64,000 bases of DNA. It comes from Rheinheimera sp. 4Y26 (GTDB lineage Bacteria > Pseudomonadota > Gammaproteobacteria > Enterobacterales > Alteromonadaceae). Both the position numbers and the translations under genes were made by a program. Location: NCBI RefSeq assembly GCF_025245835.1, contig NZ_JAOBWS010000001.1, positions 744,001 to 808,000 on the forward strand, read 5' to 3'. The notes under the pieces were generated by a model, which was not told the DNA's origin, made no database searches, and worked only from the letters and a program-made list of their open reading frames with translations. Below, in pieces: positions 56,027 through 64,000 of this stretch (within the stretch, counting starts at the first letter, position 1; every line of letters starts with the position of its first letter).

Positions 56027-57248
56027 GTTCCGTTCCTGCATGATCTTTCTCAACCATTTGTTTTTTATAATGAATGTCGCTTTGGTTGCGCAAACGTTCA
56101 GCGGCCTGCTCCGGTGTCATATCGCGCTGGGTTTCGGCCAGCATTTCATACCCTACCATAAACTTTTTGATGCTGGCGGAGCGCAGCAGCGGCGGATAAA
56201 AATGGGCGTGTAATTGCCAGTGCTGCGTTTCATCGGCGCAGCACTCTTGTTCATCTAGGCCGCGCTTTTGTTCATTCACGCTGCGCTGTTGTTGATCTAT
56301 GCTGCGCTCTTGTTCAGCTGCTTTGAGCTCTTGTTCATCTATGCTGCGCCCCGGATAAGGCGCACCATGCCAGCCCATTGAATAAGGAAAAGCACACTGG
56401 AATAAGTTGTCATACCGGCTGGTCAGCCGTTGCAGAATATCGGCCAGCGCCAGTTGCTGGGCAGCGCTTAGCTGTTCCATCCGCGCCACCTGCGCTTTTG
56501 GTAATAACAAGGTTTCAAAAGGCCAGCTGGCCCAATAAGGCACCACCACCAGCCAGTGTTCGTTGTGCAGCACCAGCCGCTCCTGATGCTGCAGCTCGGC
56601 ATGGGCGTAATGCAATAACAGGTTTTTGCCATGTTGCTGCAGATAACGGCGCTGCGCTTTGTCGGCTTTGGCCGGCAAAGTGGGAATAAAGTTACTGGCC
56701 CAGATCTGGCCGTGCGGGTGTGGGTTAGAGCAGCCGTTTATCGCACCTTTATTTTCAAACACCTGCACCCAGCGATACTGCGCCGACAATTGCCGGTATT
56801 GGTCTATCCAGCTTTGGATCAGCTGCACTATTTGCGCCTGGCTTAATTCCGGCAGGGTTTTGCTGTGATCCGGCGAATAACAAATCACTCTGCTGGTGCC
56901 CTGTACCGACTGCAGTCTGAACAAATCATCCTGATTATGCTGATAACCGGGGCCATCAGGTTTTAACGCGGCAAAATCGTTGGTAAACACAAAAGGGCTG
57001 CGGTAGTTGGGGTTGCGCTCACCGCTGATACGAAGATTACCGGCACATAAATAACATTCCGGGTCGTAGGAGGGCAGCATTTCAGGGTCTGTACTTTCCA
57101 GCTGCCCCTGCCATGGACGTTTGGCTCTGTGCGGAGACACCAGCACCCAATCGCCGGTCAGCGGATTGAACCTCCGGTGCGGATGTTCGTGTTGCATAAA
57201 CACCGGTTGCAGCTGCTCTGGCGCTGTCTGCTGTTCAGGCTTATTCAT
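56019..57248 (-). CDS. galT: Galactose-1-phosphate uridylyltransferase with a heptad-repeat insert
   Basis: This Leloir enzyme swaps UMP between UDP-glucose and galactose-1-phosphate. The start is 57248 (MNKPEQQTA) with GGAGGGG upstream. The N-terminal half has RRFNPLTGDWVLVSPHRAKRPWQG, metal-binding ECYLCAGN, and the catalytic GCSNPHPHGQIW. At 409 residues it is about 60 longer than E. coli GalT. Most of the excess is an insert near residues 301-342, made of seven-residue repeats such as RSIDEQE and RSIDQQQ, just before QHWQLHAHFYPPLLRSA. The active-site segments are intact, so it is probably functional. Confidence 0.93.
   Translation of the reverse strand: MNKPEQQTAPEQLQPVFMQHEHPHRRFNPLTGDWVLVSPHRAKRPWQGQLESTDPEMLPSYDPECYLCAGNLRISGERNPNYRSPFVFTNDFAALKPDGPGYQHNQDDLFRLQSVQGTSRVICYSPDHSKTLPELSQAQIVQLIQSWIDQYRQLSAQYRWVQVFENKGAINGCSNPHPHGQIWASNFIPTLPAKADKAQRRYLQQHGKNLLLHYAHAELQHQERLVLHNEHWLVVVPYWASWPFETLLLPKAQVARMEQLSAAQQLALADILQRLTSRYDNLFQCAFPYSMGWHGAPYPGRSIDEQELKAAEQERSIDQQQRSVNEQKRGLDEQECCADETQHWQLHAHFYPPLLRSASIKKFMVGYEMLAETQRDMTPEQAAERLRNQSDIHYKKQMVEKDHAGTEHG
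56223..56348. repeat. 21-bp tandem repeat inside galT
   Basis: Five clear units begin at 56244, 56265, 56286, 56307 and 56328, with a diverged sixth at 56223. On the plus strand the commonest form is close to CTCTTGTTCATCTATGCTGCG with the phase fixed. Each unit is seven codons, so gain or loss of units stays in frame. Confidence 0.8.
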
Positions 57249-58296
57249 CCACCCCTCCGGCTTTGTGCGGCTGATGGCTGTGGCGATCACGCTGTTGCCA
57301 GCGCCAGGCGTCATCGGTCATTTGTTGTAAGTCCCGCTCTGCGACAAAACCAAGTTGTGCTCTGGCTTTGGCAACACAGGCCACAGTGCTGGCCACATCG
57401 CCCTGGCGCCTTGCCACCACCCGATAGGGCAAGGAGCGGCCACAAGAGCGTTCAAAAGCGCGGATCACTTCCAGCACCGAATAACCCTGGCCACGGCCCA
57501 GGTTATACAGATGCAGGCCGGGGTCGGTCAGATGGTGCTGCAGCGCCAGCAAATGGCCTTTGGCCACATCTTCGACATGAATATAATCCCGTACCCCTGT
57601 GCCGTCGGCTGTGGGGTAGTCGTTCGCAAAAATCTGAATTTCACTGCGCTCGCCACTGGCCACCTGCGCCACAAAAGGCAGCAGATTATTGGGTGTGCCG
57701 GTGGGCGACTCGCCTAACAGGCCCGAATGATGCGCACCGGCCGGATTAAAATAACGCAATAAAATCACACTGACAGACGGATTTGCCTGGCAAAGATCAG
57801 CAAGTATGGATTCAACAAAATATTTGCTGCGACCATAAGGGCTGGCTGGCGCGCAGGGACTCTGTTCATCAAGCGCTTGCTCAGACGCTGCGTAAACAGT
57901 GGCCGAGGAGCTGAATAACAAACAAGGCACCCGGTGTTTTTGCATCAACGCGGCCAGTAACAGACTGCCGGCAACATTGTGCTGGTAATAATCCAGTGGC
58001 TGTTGCCAGGAATCACCCACAGCTTTTAAGCCGGCACAATGTAATACGGCCGAAAAATCGCCTTGCGCCAGTACCTCGTCCAGCAGTGCTTCATTGCGGA
58101 TATCGCCCTCGATAAACTGCGGCAGTCTGGTATTGCTGCCGCTGCCGCCCTGCGCTAACTGAGCTATTCGCGCTACCACACTGAGATCACTGTTGGATAA
58201 GTTGTCCAGCAAAGTCACCTGATAACCCGCCTGCAGCAGTGCAACAGCACAATGTGAACCGACATAACCGGTGCCACCGGTTAATAAAATATTCAT
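57241..58296 (-). CDS. galE: UDP-glucose 4-epimerase
   Basis: This NAD-dependent enzyme interconverts UDP-galactose and UDP-glucose. It starts at 58296 (MNILLTGGTGYVGSH) with AAGGA upstream; a longer frame to 58401 adds an unlikely N-terminus. The Rossmann GGTGYVGSH, catalytic Ser in FSSSATVY, Tyr and Lys in YGRSKYFVE, and RYFNPAGAHHSGLLGE are all present. At 351 residues it is slightly longer than E. coli GalE, with a polar tail. It is the first gene of the galETKM-symporter operon and overlaps galT by 8 bp. Confidence 0.95.
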   Translation of the reverse strand: MNILLTGGTGYVGSHCAVALLQAGYQVTLLDNLSNSDLSVVARIAQLAQGGSGSNTRLPQFIEGDIRNEALLDEVLAQGDFSAVLHCAGLKAVGDSWQQPLDYYQHNVAGSLLLAALMQKHRVPCLLFSSSATVYAASEQALDEQSPCAPASPYGRSKYFVESILADLCQANPSVSVILLRYFNPAGAHHSGLLGESPTGTPNNLLPFVAQVASGERSEIQIFANDYPTADGTGVRDYIHVEDVAKGHLLALQHHLTDPGLHLYNLGRGQGYSVLEVIRAFERSCGRSLPYRVVARRQGDVASTVACVAKARAQLGFVAERDLQQMTDDAWRWQQRDRHSHQPHKAGGVDE

Positions 58297-58704
58297 AAGT
58301 TCCTTGGGTGTTGGCCTGGAATGGCGCGACCTTAGCGCCGCCACTTTGGCCTCGTCAACGACAGAAGCCGCAAAGGTTACAAAGCAGGAATACTCCGGCA
58401 AAAATGCGCATTACTTCAGACCTGACAGCCTGCAAAGCGCAGTTATTCTGGCTTGTTTCTGATACAGGGGGGGGCGGCGCCTTTTTGCCGGCTGTTATTG
58501 TTGTGCTTATTTTTCAAGAAATAGCCGGAGGATTTAAGGAGGCATACGGGGTTAAAAAGGCGGATTAATAAAACCGTTCCAGCGTTGAACAGCAATCCAG
58601 GCGTTGCGCTTGATTGCCCCACAGCTTCTGGCCAGCGGTTTTTAGCTGCTCTGCAGTAAAGAATAAAAGCCAGGCCGGATTTTTTTACTACACGAGGCAA
58701 CAAC
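58297..58704. other. 408-bp divergent region between galE and the TonB receptor
   Basis: I see no gene here. It must contain the two divergent promoters. It has a run of eight G at 58467-58474, GGAGG-like sequence near 58528-58541 that is not followed by a credible reading frame, and the TonB receptor ribosome site (ACGAGG) just before 58705. I looked for a LacI/GalR-type palindrome and found none I would defend. Confidence 0.5.
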
Positions 58705-61536
58705 ATGAAAAAAACCTATCTGGCACTTTTAATCGGCTCGGCGCTGGCATGGCCAGTGGCGGCCGCCACTGCGGCAGAGCCGGACGTCGCCCAAAACGAA
58801 CAAAACAGCAGTACCGTCAGCAGCAAAACAGCAGCAAAAACCAGCAAAAAGAAAAAAGCGGCCAGCGACGATGACAAAGTGGAAGTGATTAAAGTTACCG
58901 GCATCCGCAGCAGCTTAAAAGAAAGCCAGGAAATCAAAAAACTGGCCGACAACGTCATCGACGCCATAGTGGCAGAAGATATCGGTAAGTTCCCGGATGA
59001 AAACGTGGCTGAAGCGCTGCAACGAATTCCCGGGGTCAGTGTCACCCGCTCCAACGGCGAAGGTCAGACTGTGACAGTGCGTGGTTTAACCGGCGATTAC
59101 AACATCACCACCTTAAATGGTCGCAAACTGGCGTCCGACAACCCGTCACGGGATTTTAACTACGACGTCATTGCCTCCGAGCTGATTAGTGGTGTGCAGG
59201 TGCATAAAACGCCTCAAGGCCATTTACCTGAAGGTGGTATTGGTGCTGTTGTTAATGTACAAACTGCGCGGCCTTTGGATATTGGCAAATTTGTGATGTC
59301 GGGCTCATTAAACAGTACTTATAACGAAAGGGCAGAAAGCAACGACCCAAGAGCGTCGTTTTTTATCAGCGACACTTTTAATGACGACACCTTTGGTGCG
59401 CTGGCTTCTATTACCCATTCCAATTACACCAACCGTCACGACAGTTATCAGGCCTGGAGTTTTAGCGAAAGGGCAGTCGATATTGGCCGCGACGGTGTGG
59501 TGGAGCACAGCGCAGTACGCTTTCCGGGTTACGCCCAGCTGACTTCTTATGAAGATGAAAGAACCCGTACCGGCGGCACCATGGCGCTGCAATGGCGGCC
59601 GGCCAACAATATTGATGTCAATTTTGACGCTTTATACAGCGTGTACGACATTGACTCGCATGGTCGGCAGTTGTCGGTGGTGACTTATTCCGAGTCCTGG
59701 TTACCAGCCAAAAACGGTGTTTATACCGAAGTGGATGTGGCGCCCGATGGCTGGGCCAATAAGCTTGCCTGGCAAGGCCCGGCGCTGATGGATATTGTTG
59801 ATACCCGAGCGCCCAGACGCAACACCACGTATCAGTACGGTGTGAACGTCAATTGGGTACTGGACGACCTGACCTATACCTTTGATATTTCAAGTTCAGA
59901 AGCTAAAAACAAAAACAACGGCGACAACAAATATGTGGTGGCGCGCTCTGGCGTAGAAGCGGCCAGCATTAACTGGGCCAACGGCCAGGCGGTGCCGGAT
60001 ATTATTCTGTCGGAAGAAGTAACCCCCAACAGCGTGTTTGGCGCCTGGTACACCAATACCGACGGCACTGGTGTGAATGACGCCACTCAGAATGCGGCTT
60101 TTACCGGCACCTGGGAAAATGATGGCCTGGTCAGCAAAGTGATGTTTGGTGCAGGTTTGGACAGTCAGGAAAAAGAACGTATTACCCACCGTTCGCGCAA
60201 TGCCTCTATTTTTGCCGGTGAAAACCTGGCCAAAATTAATGCACCCAGGTCGGCTTTGGTGAATTTTTATGGCCACGAATGGTGGCGTTTACCAAGCAAC
60301 GCGCTGGATGCCGGCAATATCAGTAATTTTATGGGCGATACCAAAGCGCTGATCCCGGCCAACTGGGCCACAGTTAATATGGACAACCTGTATAAATTCC
60401 TCGGTGAGCTGGACCCTGCTGCTGCCGATTTACTGAAAACCGATATTTCCAAATCACAGTCTTTTATTATTAAAGAAGAAATTGCCCACGCTTTTGTTGA
60501 GATGAATATTGAAGATGAGGTGTTTGACATGCCTTATCTGCTGAATCTGGGCCTGCGTTATACCCGCACCGATGTGGCCTCCAGCGGTCATAGCCAGAAT
60601 ATTCATAACCTGAAATTTGGTGCTGACGGCAAACCGGTGGATAACAGCTGGGAGGCCGTGCAACCTGTGCAGGAGGCGTCAGATTATGACGATATTCTGC
60701 CAAGCCTGAACTTTAAGATTAACCTGACCGATGAGGTGATTTTCCGTACTGCAGCGTCTCAGGTGATTTCACGGCCGTCGCTGAACGAGTTGGCCCCTTA
60801 CACTTATATTGATGTAAAACCAAACGAGCAGGGGGTGCGTTATTATGAAACCCGCACGCCGGGGCTCAAACCTTATACCGCCGACCAGTTTGATACCGCG
60901 CTGGAATGGTATTACCACGAAAGCGGCACTGTGACCTTTGCCACTTTTTATAAAGAAGTGGCCAGTTTTATCAAATGGGATAAAACCAGCGAAACCATTG
61001 ATGGTCAGCCATTTGAAGTGTGGAAACCCTATAACGACAGCAGTAAAACCGCGCGTATCCGCGGTTATGAACTGGCATTTTTACAAACCTTTGACGACAT
61101 GCTGCCGGACTACTTAGCTGGTTTTGGGTTGCAGGCCAACTACACTTACAACGACAGTGTATCCGGTGAAAAAGACGACCAGGGCAATGAAAAACCGTTC
61201 CGTGGTTTATCAAAAAACCAGACCAACCTGGTGGCCTTTTACGAAAACAACAAATTTGAAGCCCGTATTGCCTACAACAACCGTTCCGGTTATTACGCCT
61301 GGGATAACTGGTCGGTGATAGGCGGTGTTTGGGTGGCCGAGGCGCTGCACAACAACAGCACCAGCTGGATGGACCTGGGTGTCAGTTATGACATTACCGA
61401 CAACATCACTTTGCGCGGTGATGTGGCCAACCTGCAGGACAAAATTGACACCCGTTATTTAGGTGACCCGTCGCATATTCAGTACGCCGCCACTTATGGC
61501 CGCCGTTTTTCCCTGGGGGTGCGCGCCAAGTTTTAA
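58705..61536 (+). CDS. TonB-dependent receptor, carbohydrate type
   Basis: This is a 943-residue outer-membrane active transporter. A signal peptide (MKKTYLALLIGSALAWPVAAATAAE) is followed by a Lys/Ser-rich linker, the TonB box region (VEVIKVTGIRSSLKESQEIK), a plug domain (DENVAEALQRIPGVSVTRSNGEGQ and TVRGL) and a 22-strand barrel ending FSLGVRAKF. The opening matches the TIGR01782 group used by Alteromonadales, Xanthomonas and Caulobacter for sugars. Its position divergent from galE suggests import of galactosides; no beta-galactosidase is in the window. Confidence 0.9.
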   Translation: MKKTYLALLIGSALAWPVAAATAAEPDVAQNEQNSSTVSSKTAAKTSKKKKAASDDDKVEVIKVTGIRSSLKESQEIKKLADNVIDAIVAEDIGKFPDENVAEALQRIPGVSVTRSNGEGQTVTVRGLTGDYNITTLNGRKLASDNPSRDFNYDVIASELISGVQVHKTPQGHLPEGGIGAVVNVQTARPLDIGKFVMSGSLNSTYNERAESNDPRASFFISDTFNDDTFGALASITHSNYTNRHDSYQAWSFSERAVDIGRDGVVEHSAVRFPGYAQLTSYEDERTRTGGTMALQWRPANNIDVNFDALYSVYDIDSHGRQLSVVTYSESWLPAKNGVYTEVDVAPDGWANKLAWQGPALMDIVDTRAPRRNTTYQYGVNVNWVLDDLTYTFDISSSEAKNKNNGDNKYVVARSGVEAASINWANGQAVPDIILSEEVTPNSVFGAWYTNTDGTGVNDATQNAAFTGTWENDGLVSKVMFGAGLDSQEKERITHRSRNASIFAGENLAKINAPRSALVNFYGHEWWRLPSNALDAGNISNFMGDTKALIPANWATVNMDNLYKFLGELDPAAADLLKTDISKSQSFIIKEEIAHAFVEMNIEDEVFDMPYLLNLGLRYTRTDVASSGHSQNIHNLKFGADGKPVDNSWEAVQPVQEASDYDDILPSLNFKINLTDEVIFRTAASQVISRPSLNELAPYTYIDVKPNEQGVRYYETRTPGLKPYTADQFDTALEWYYHESGTVTFATFYKEVASFIKWDKTSETIDGQPFEVWKPYNDSSKTARIRGYELAFLQTFDDMLPDYLAGFGLQANYTYNDSVSGEKDDQGNEKPFRGLSKNQTNLVAFYENNKFEARIAYNNRSGYYAWDNWSVIGGVWVAEALHNNSTSWMDLGVSYDITDNITLRGDVANLQDKIDTRYLGDPSHIQYAATYGRRFSLGVRAKF

Positions 61537-61619
61537 TAACCCTGTGTGATATCTCTGCAAATTGTTGTTTGCTCCCGGTACTTCGGGACAGCTGTGACAA
61601 GTTGTTTACCTGGAGTTTT

Positions 61620-61646
61620 GACCCGGCTTAGGCCGGGTCTTTTTTT
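61620..61646 (+). terminator. Rho-independent terminator after the TonB receptor
   Basis: The 8-bp stem GACCCGGC / GCCGGGTC with a TTAG loop is followed by seven T. Confidence 0.9.
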
Positions 61647-61720
61647 GCCGGTGCGGCCCGGCACAGCCGGCAGTTTTTGCTTATACTGGCTCAGTTAGCC
61701 TGACAAAGGATGTGTTGCTG

Positions 61721-62602
61721 ATGAAAAAGCATGTGCTATCAGCCGGTTATATCTTTGCGCTTTGGTTGTTGCTTTGGCTGTTGCCGGCCGGGGCGGCGAC
61801 AGTACAACAGGTGGTTTATGCCTGGCCTGCATCGATGCAACAGGACGAGCGCGGGCATTATCCGGTGGCTTTGTTAATGCTGGCGCTGAGCAAGGCTGGT
61901 GGCCATTATCAACCGGTACCCAGCGCTTTTGTGATGAGTCAGTACCGCACCCTGAAACAGCTGGAGCTGGGACAGGGCATTGATGTGGCCTGGACTATGA
62001 CCAGCCCTGAGCGTGAACAGCAGTTAAAACCGGTGCGTATTCCGATCGACCGTGGTCTGATGGGCTGGCGCTTGCTGGTGATCCGTCAGCAGGATGACGC
62101 CAGATTCCGCAGCCTGGCCACAGCCGAACAGTTGAAGTTGTTATTAACAGTGCAGGGCATCGACTGGCCGGATTATCAAATTCTCAAAGCCAATGGTTTT
62201 GCCGTGTCTGCCAGCAATCATTTTGATGGCATGTATCACATGTTACGCAAAGGCCGTGTTCAGTATTTTCCGCGTTCTGTCACTGAAATCTGGCCTGAGC
62301 TGGCGGCTTTGTCTGGGCCTGAGCTTAGCGTGGCGTCCGACTGGGCACTAAATTATCCAACCGCTTCTTATTTTTTTGTCCGTCACAACGATGTGGAACT
62401 GGCCGCAGCCATAGAGCGCGGGTTGGAGCTGGCGCTGGCCGATGGTTCGATGCAGCAGTTGTTTTTGCAGCATTTTTCAGCTGTGTTGCAACAGGCTGAT
62501 TTCACAAAACGTCGTGTGATCCAACTCACTAACCCGCTGCTGCCGGCAAAAACGCCGTTGCAGCGCAGCGAGTTATGGTTTGACCCAAACAAGGGCTATT
62601 AG
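61721..62602 (+). CDS. Periplasmic solute-binding-like protein, upstream of a histidine kinase
   Basis: This 293-residue secreted protein has a signal peptide (GYIFALWLLLWLLPAGAAT) and a body reminiscent of family 3 binding proteins (VALLMLALSKAGGHYQPVPS, LGQGIDVAWTMTSPEREQQLKPVRIPI, FDGMYHMLRKGRVQYFPRSVTEIW). I start it at ATG 61721 with AAAGGA ten bases upstream; GTG at 61712 is too close to that site. The kinase gene begins directly after its stop, so the pair probably forms a sensing unit, with this protein as a ligand-binding partner. Confidence 0.72.
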   Translation: MKKHVLSAGYIFALWLLLWLLPAGAATVQQVVYAWPASMQQDERGHYPVALLMLALSKAGGHYQPVPSAFVMSQYRTLKQLELGQGIDVAWTMTSPEREQQLKPVRIPIDRGLMGWRLLVIRQQDDARFRSLATAEQLKLLLTVQGIDWPDYQILKANGFAVSASNHFDGMYHMLRKGRVQYFPRSVTEIWPELAALSGPELSVASDWALNYPTASYFFVRHNDVELAAAIERGLELALADGSMQQLFLQHFSAVLQQADFTKRRVIQLTNPLLPAKTPLQRSELWFDPNKGY

Positions 62603-64000
62603 ATGAAAAACTATCTGAATATCCGGCAGTGGCTGCGACAAAGTATTGCCGCCAGACTGGCCATGGTATGTTTTGGCTGGAGTTTGCTGGTGGCAGGGCT
62701 GGTGACTTTATGGTTGGTGCTGCATGAAAAAAAAGAAGCCTTGCAGCATGCCGAAGCTGAACTGCATAAGATTTCACAAAGTTATTTGCCGGTACTGAAC
62801 GACGCACTCTGGACTCTGGACCCACAACGGCTGCAATCGCAGTTGGATGCACTGCGTCAGTTTCCTGAGCTGGCACGGATTGAGCTGACCAACGACAGCG
62901 GCGAGCTGACCCGGATAGAGCTGCGTCCGCTTGAACAGTTATTGCTGGAGCGGCGTTATCCGCTGGAAATCGAGATCGAGGGCCAGCGTTACCCACTTGG
63001 CGAGCTGCATTTAATGATTGATGCCGCCAGCTTAAATGAACAAATGTGGGAAACGGCGCAGGCTGGTTTAATTACGTCGTTTTCCACGTTGTTTTTCAGC
63101 AGTTTATTATTGCTGTTGTTATTTCAGCGTTGGGTCAGCCGTCAGCTGCATCAGCTGGCGCTGTATGCCAGGCAACTGAACGCGGACAATCTGTCGGCCA
63201 GCCCGGTCTGGGCCGGTGCCGATTTTTATGCCGACGACGAAATAGGTGCCATAGTGGAAGCTTTTAGCGGCATGCAACAACGGCTTGGCAAAGAGCTAAA
63301 ACACAGGGCTTTGGTGGAAGCTGAGCTGAAGTCTTATCAGAGTGAGCTGGAGCTGATGGTGGAGCAGCGCACAGCTCAGCTGGCGGCGCAAACCCAGCGG
63401 CTGGGGCTGCAGTCGCAGCAGTTGCAGGAGCAAAACGACGACCTGAATGCTTTTGCTCACACCGTTGCTCATGACTTAAAACATCCGTTAACCAGCATGA
63501 TTGGCGTGGCCACTTTATTAACCCAGACGGGCGATGCGCTGAGTCCGGCGCAACAACAAAACTTTTTACAACAAATTTTGCAGTCGTCGCAAAAAATGAA
63601 TTTGATGATCAATGCCTTGTTGCAGTTGGCAGCGCTGCGGTCTGATGAAGAACCGGAAAAAACCGAAGTGCAGGTAGAGCACAGTATTCAGGAAGCATTA
63701 CAACATTTGCAGCCGCTTTTGGATGAAAACCACAGTCAGGTCAGGTTATGCGGGCCTTTTCCCAAAGTGCTGGCGCAGCCACAGTGGCTGATGGAAATCT
63801 GGTTAAATTATCTGTCCAATGCGGTGAAATATGGCGGCAAGCCAGCGCAGATTGAAGTGGGGCTGGATACTCTGACCGATAACAGCAACTGCTGGCGGTT
63901 TTGGGTCAGAGACCATGGTAGTGGTGTGCCGGCCGGGCAAAAAGACAAATTATTTGTCGAATTCTCCAGGCTGCATCAGATGCGCAGCGACAGTCATGGT
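62603..64000 (+). CDS. Membrane sensor histidine kinase, 3' end outside window
   Basis: The frame is open from ATG 62603 to the window end (466 codons, no stop). Two membrane helices (about 19-40 and 158-175) flank a periplasmic sensor of about 115 residues. A HAMP-like stretch and a long coiled coil (about 230-283) follow, then the phospho-acceptor box FAHTVAHDLKHPLTSMIG with His290, an N box WLNYLSNAVKYGG and VRDHGSGVP from the ATPase domain. The stop of the preceding binding-like protein touches its start. No response regulator is visible before the cut. Confidence 0.9.
   Translation, partial: MKNYLNIRQWLRQSIAARLAMVCFGWSLLVAGLVTLWLVLHEKKEALQHAEAELHKISQSYLPVLNDALWTLDPQRLQSQLDALRQFPELARIELTNDSGELTRIELRPLEQLLLERRYPLEIEIEGQRYPLGELHLMIDAASLNEQMWETAQAGLITSFSTLFFSSLLLLLLFQRWVSRQLHQLALYARQLNADNLSASPVWAGADFYADDEIGAIVEAFSGMQQRLGKELKHRALVEAELKSYQSELELMVEQRTAQLAAQTQRLGLQSQQLQEQNDDLNAFAHTVAHDLKHPLTSMIGVATLLTQTGDALSPAQQQNFLQQILQSSQKMNLMINALLQLAALRSDEEPEKTEVQVEHSIQEALQHLQPLLDENHSQVRLCGPFPKVLAQPQWLMEIWLNYLSNAVKYGGKPAQIEVGLDTLTDNSNCWRFWVRDHGSGVPAGQKDKLFVEFSRLHQMRSDSHG

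Noticed and set aside
56223-56348. Short CRISPR-like array
   Set aside because: The 21-bp units are directly joined with no spacers, are in frame with galT and encode heptads. No cas genes are present.
58308-58568. Small plus-strand frame between galE and the TonB receptor
   Set aside because: No ribosome site or recognisable protein, and it starts inside the galE leader.

Overview
The window reads as chromosomal DNA of a marine or freshwater gammaproteobacterium close to Rheinheimera, Alishewanella or Arsukibacterium. This rests on gene order (nadE-glnB; pepA-holC-valS divergent from lptFG; tyrS divergent from an M23 peptidase plus anmK), on the TonB receptor type and on protein resemblance recalled from memory. 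No database search was possible. I found no rRNA, tRNA, CRISPR array or insertion sequence.

Layout. 1-5.7 kb: end of nadE, glnB and a pqiABC operon. 5.8-9.6 kb: anmK and a murein peptidase, divergent from tyrS. 9.7-10.9 kb: an SPFH/ribbon-helix-helix gene pair behind a perfect palindrome. 11-18.3 kb: pepA, holC and valS divergent from lptF and lptG. 18.4-28 kb: single genes (two solute-binding-like proteins, DUF4870, a SulP transporter, DUF2252, a small beta-barrel-like protein) and a trkH / KdpD-like kinase / KdpE-like regulator operon. 28.4-33.5 kb: an HlyD-RbbA-YhhJ export operon. 33.6-38.4 kb: a TPR-GGDEF diguanylate cyclase, a LysR regulator divergent from a periplasmic DJ-1/PfpI protein, and a YghU-type glutathione transferase.

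38.6-52.2 kb is the most interesting part. It is a specialised-metabolite locus built round a 1294-residue A-Ox-T-TE synthetase of the indigoidine (IndC/BpsA) type, with a PsuG/IndA-type C-glycosidase, a PecM-type exporter, a PecS-type MarR regulator, a FUR1-like uracil phosphoribosyltransferase, an Old Yellow Enzyme, a TrpF-fold protein that has lost its catalytic cysteine, and an RND efflux pair. Three promoters carry the same inverted hexamer TATCTT-N6-AAGATA, and degenerate copies lie at the marR start and upstream of the trpF-like gene, so the locus looks like one MarR-controlled regulon of four transcription units. The gene content overlaps both the indigoidine pigment pathway and the minimycin C-nucleoside pathway, but no HAD phosphatase is present, so the end product is open.

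52.2-61.6 kb: a tightly overlapping galactose operon on the minus strand (galE-galT-galK-galM and a vSGLT-like Na+/galactose symporter), divergent from a large carbohydrate-type TonB receptor. Its galT carries an in-frame 21-bp tandem repeat. 61.7-64 kb: a solute-binding-like protein followed directly by a membrane histidine kinase cut by the window end.
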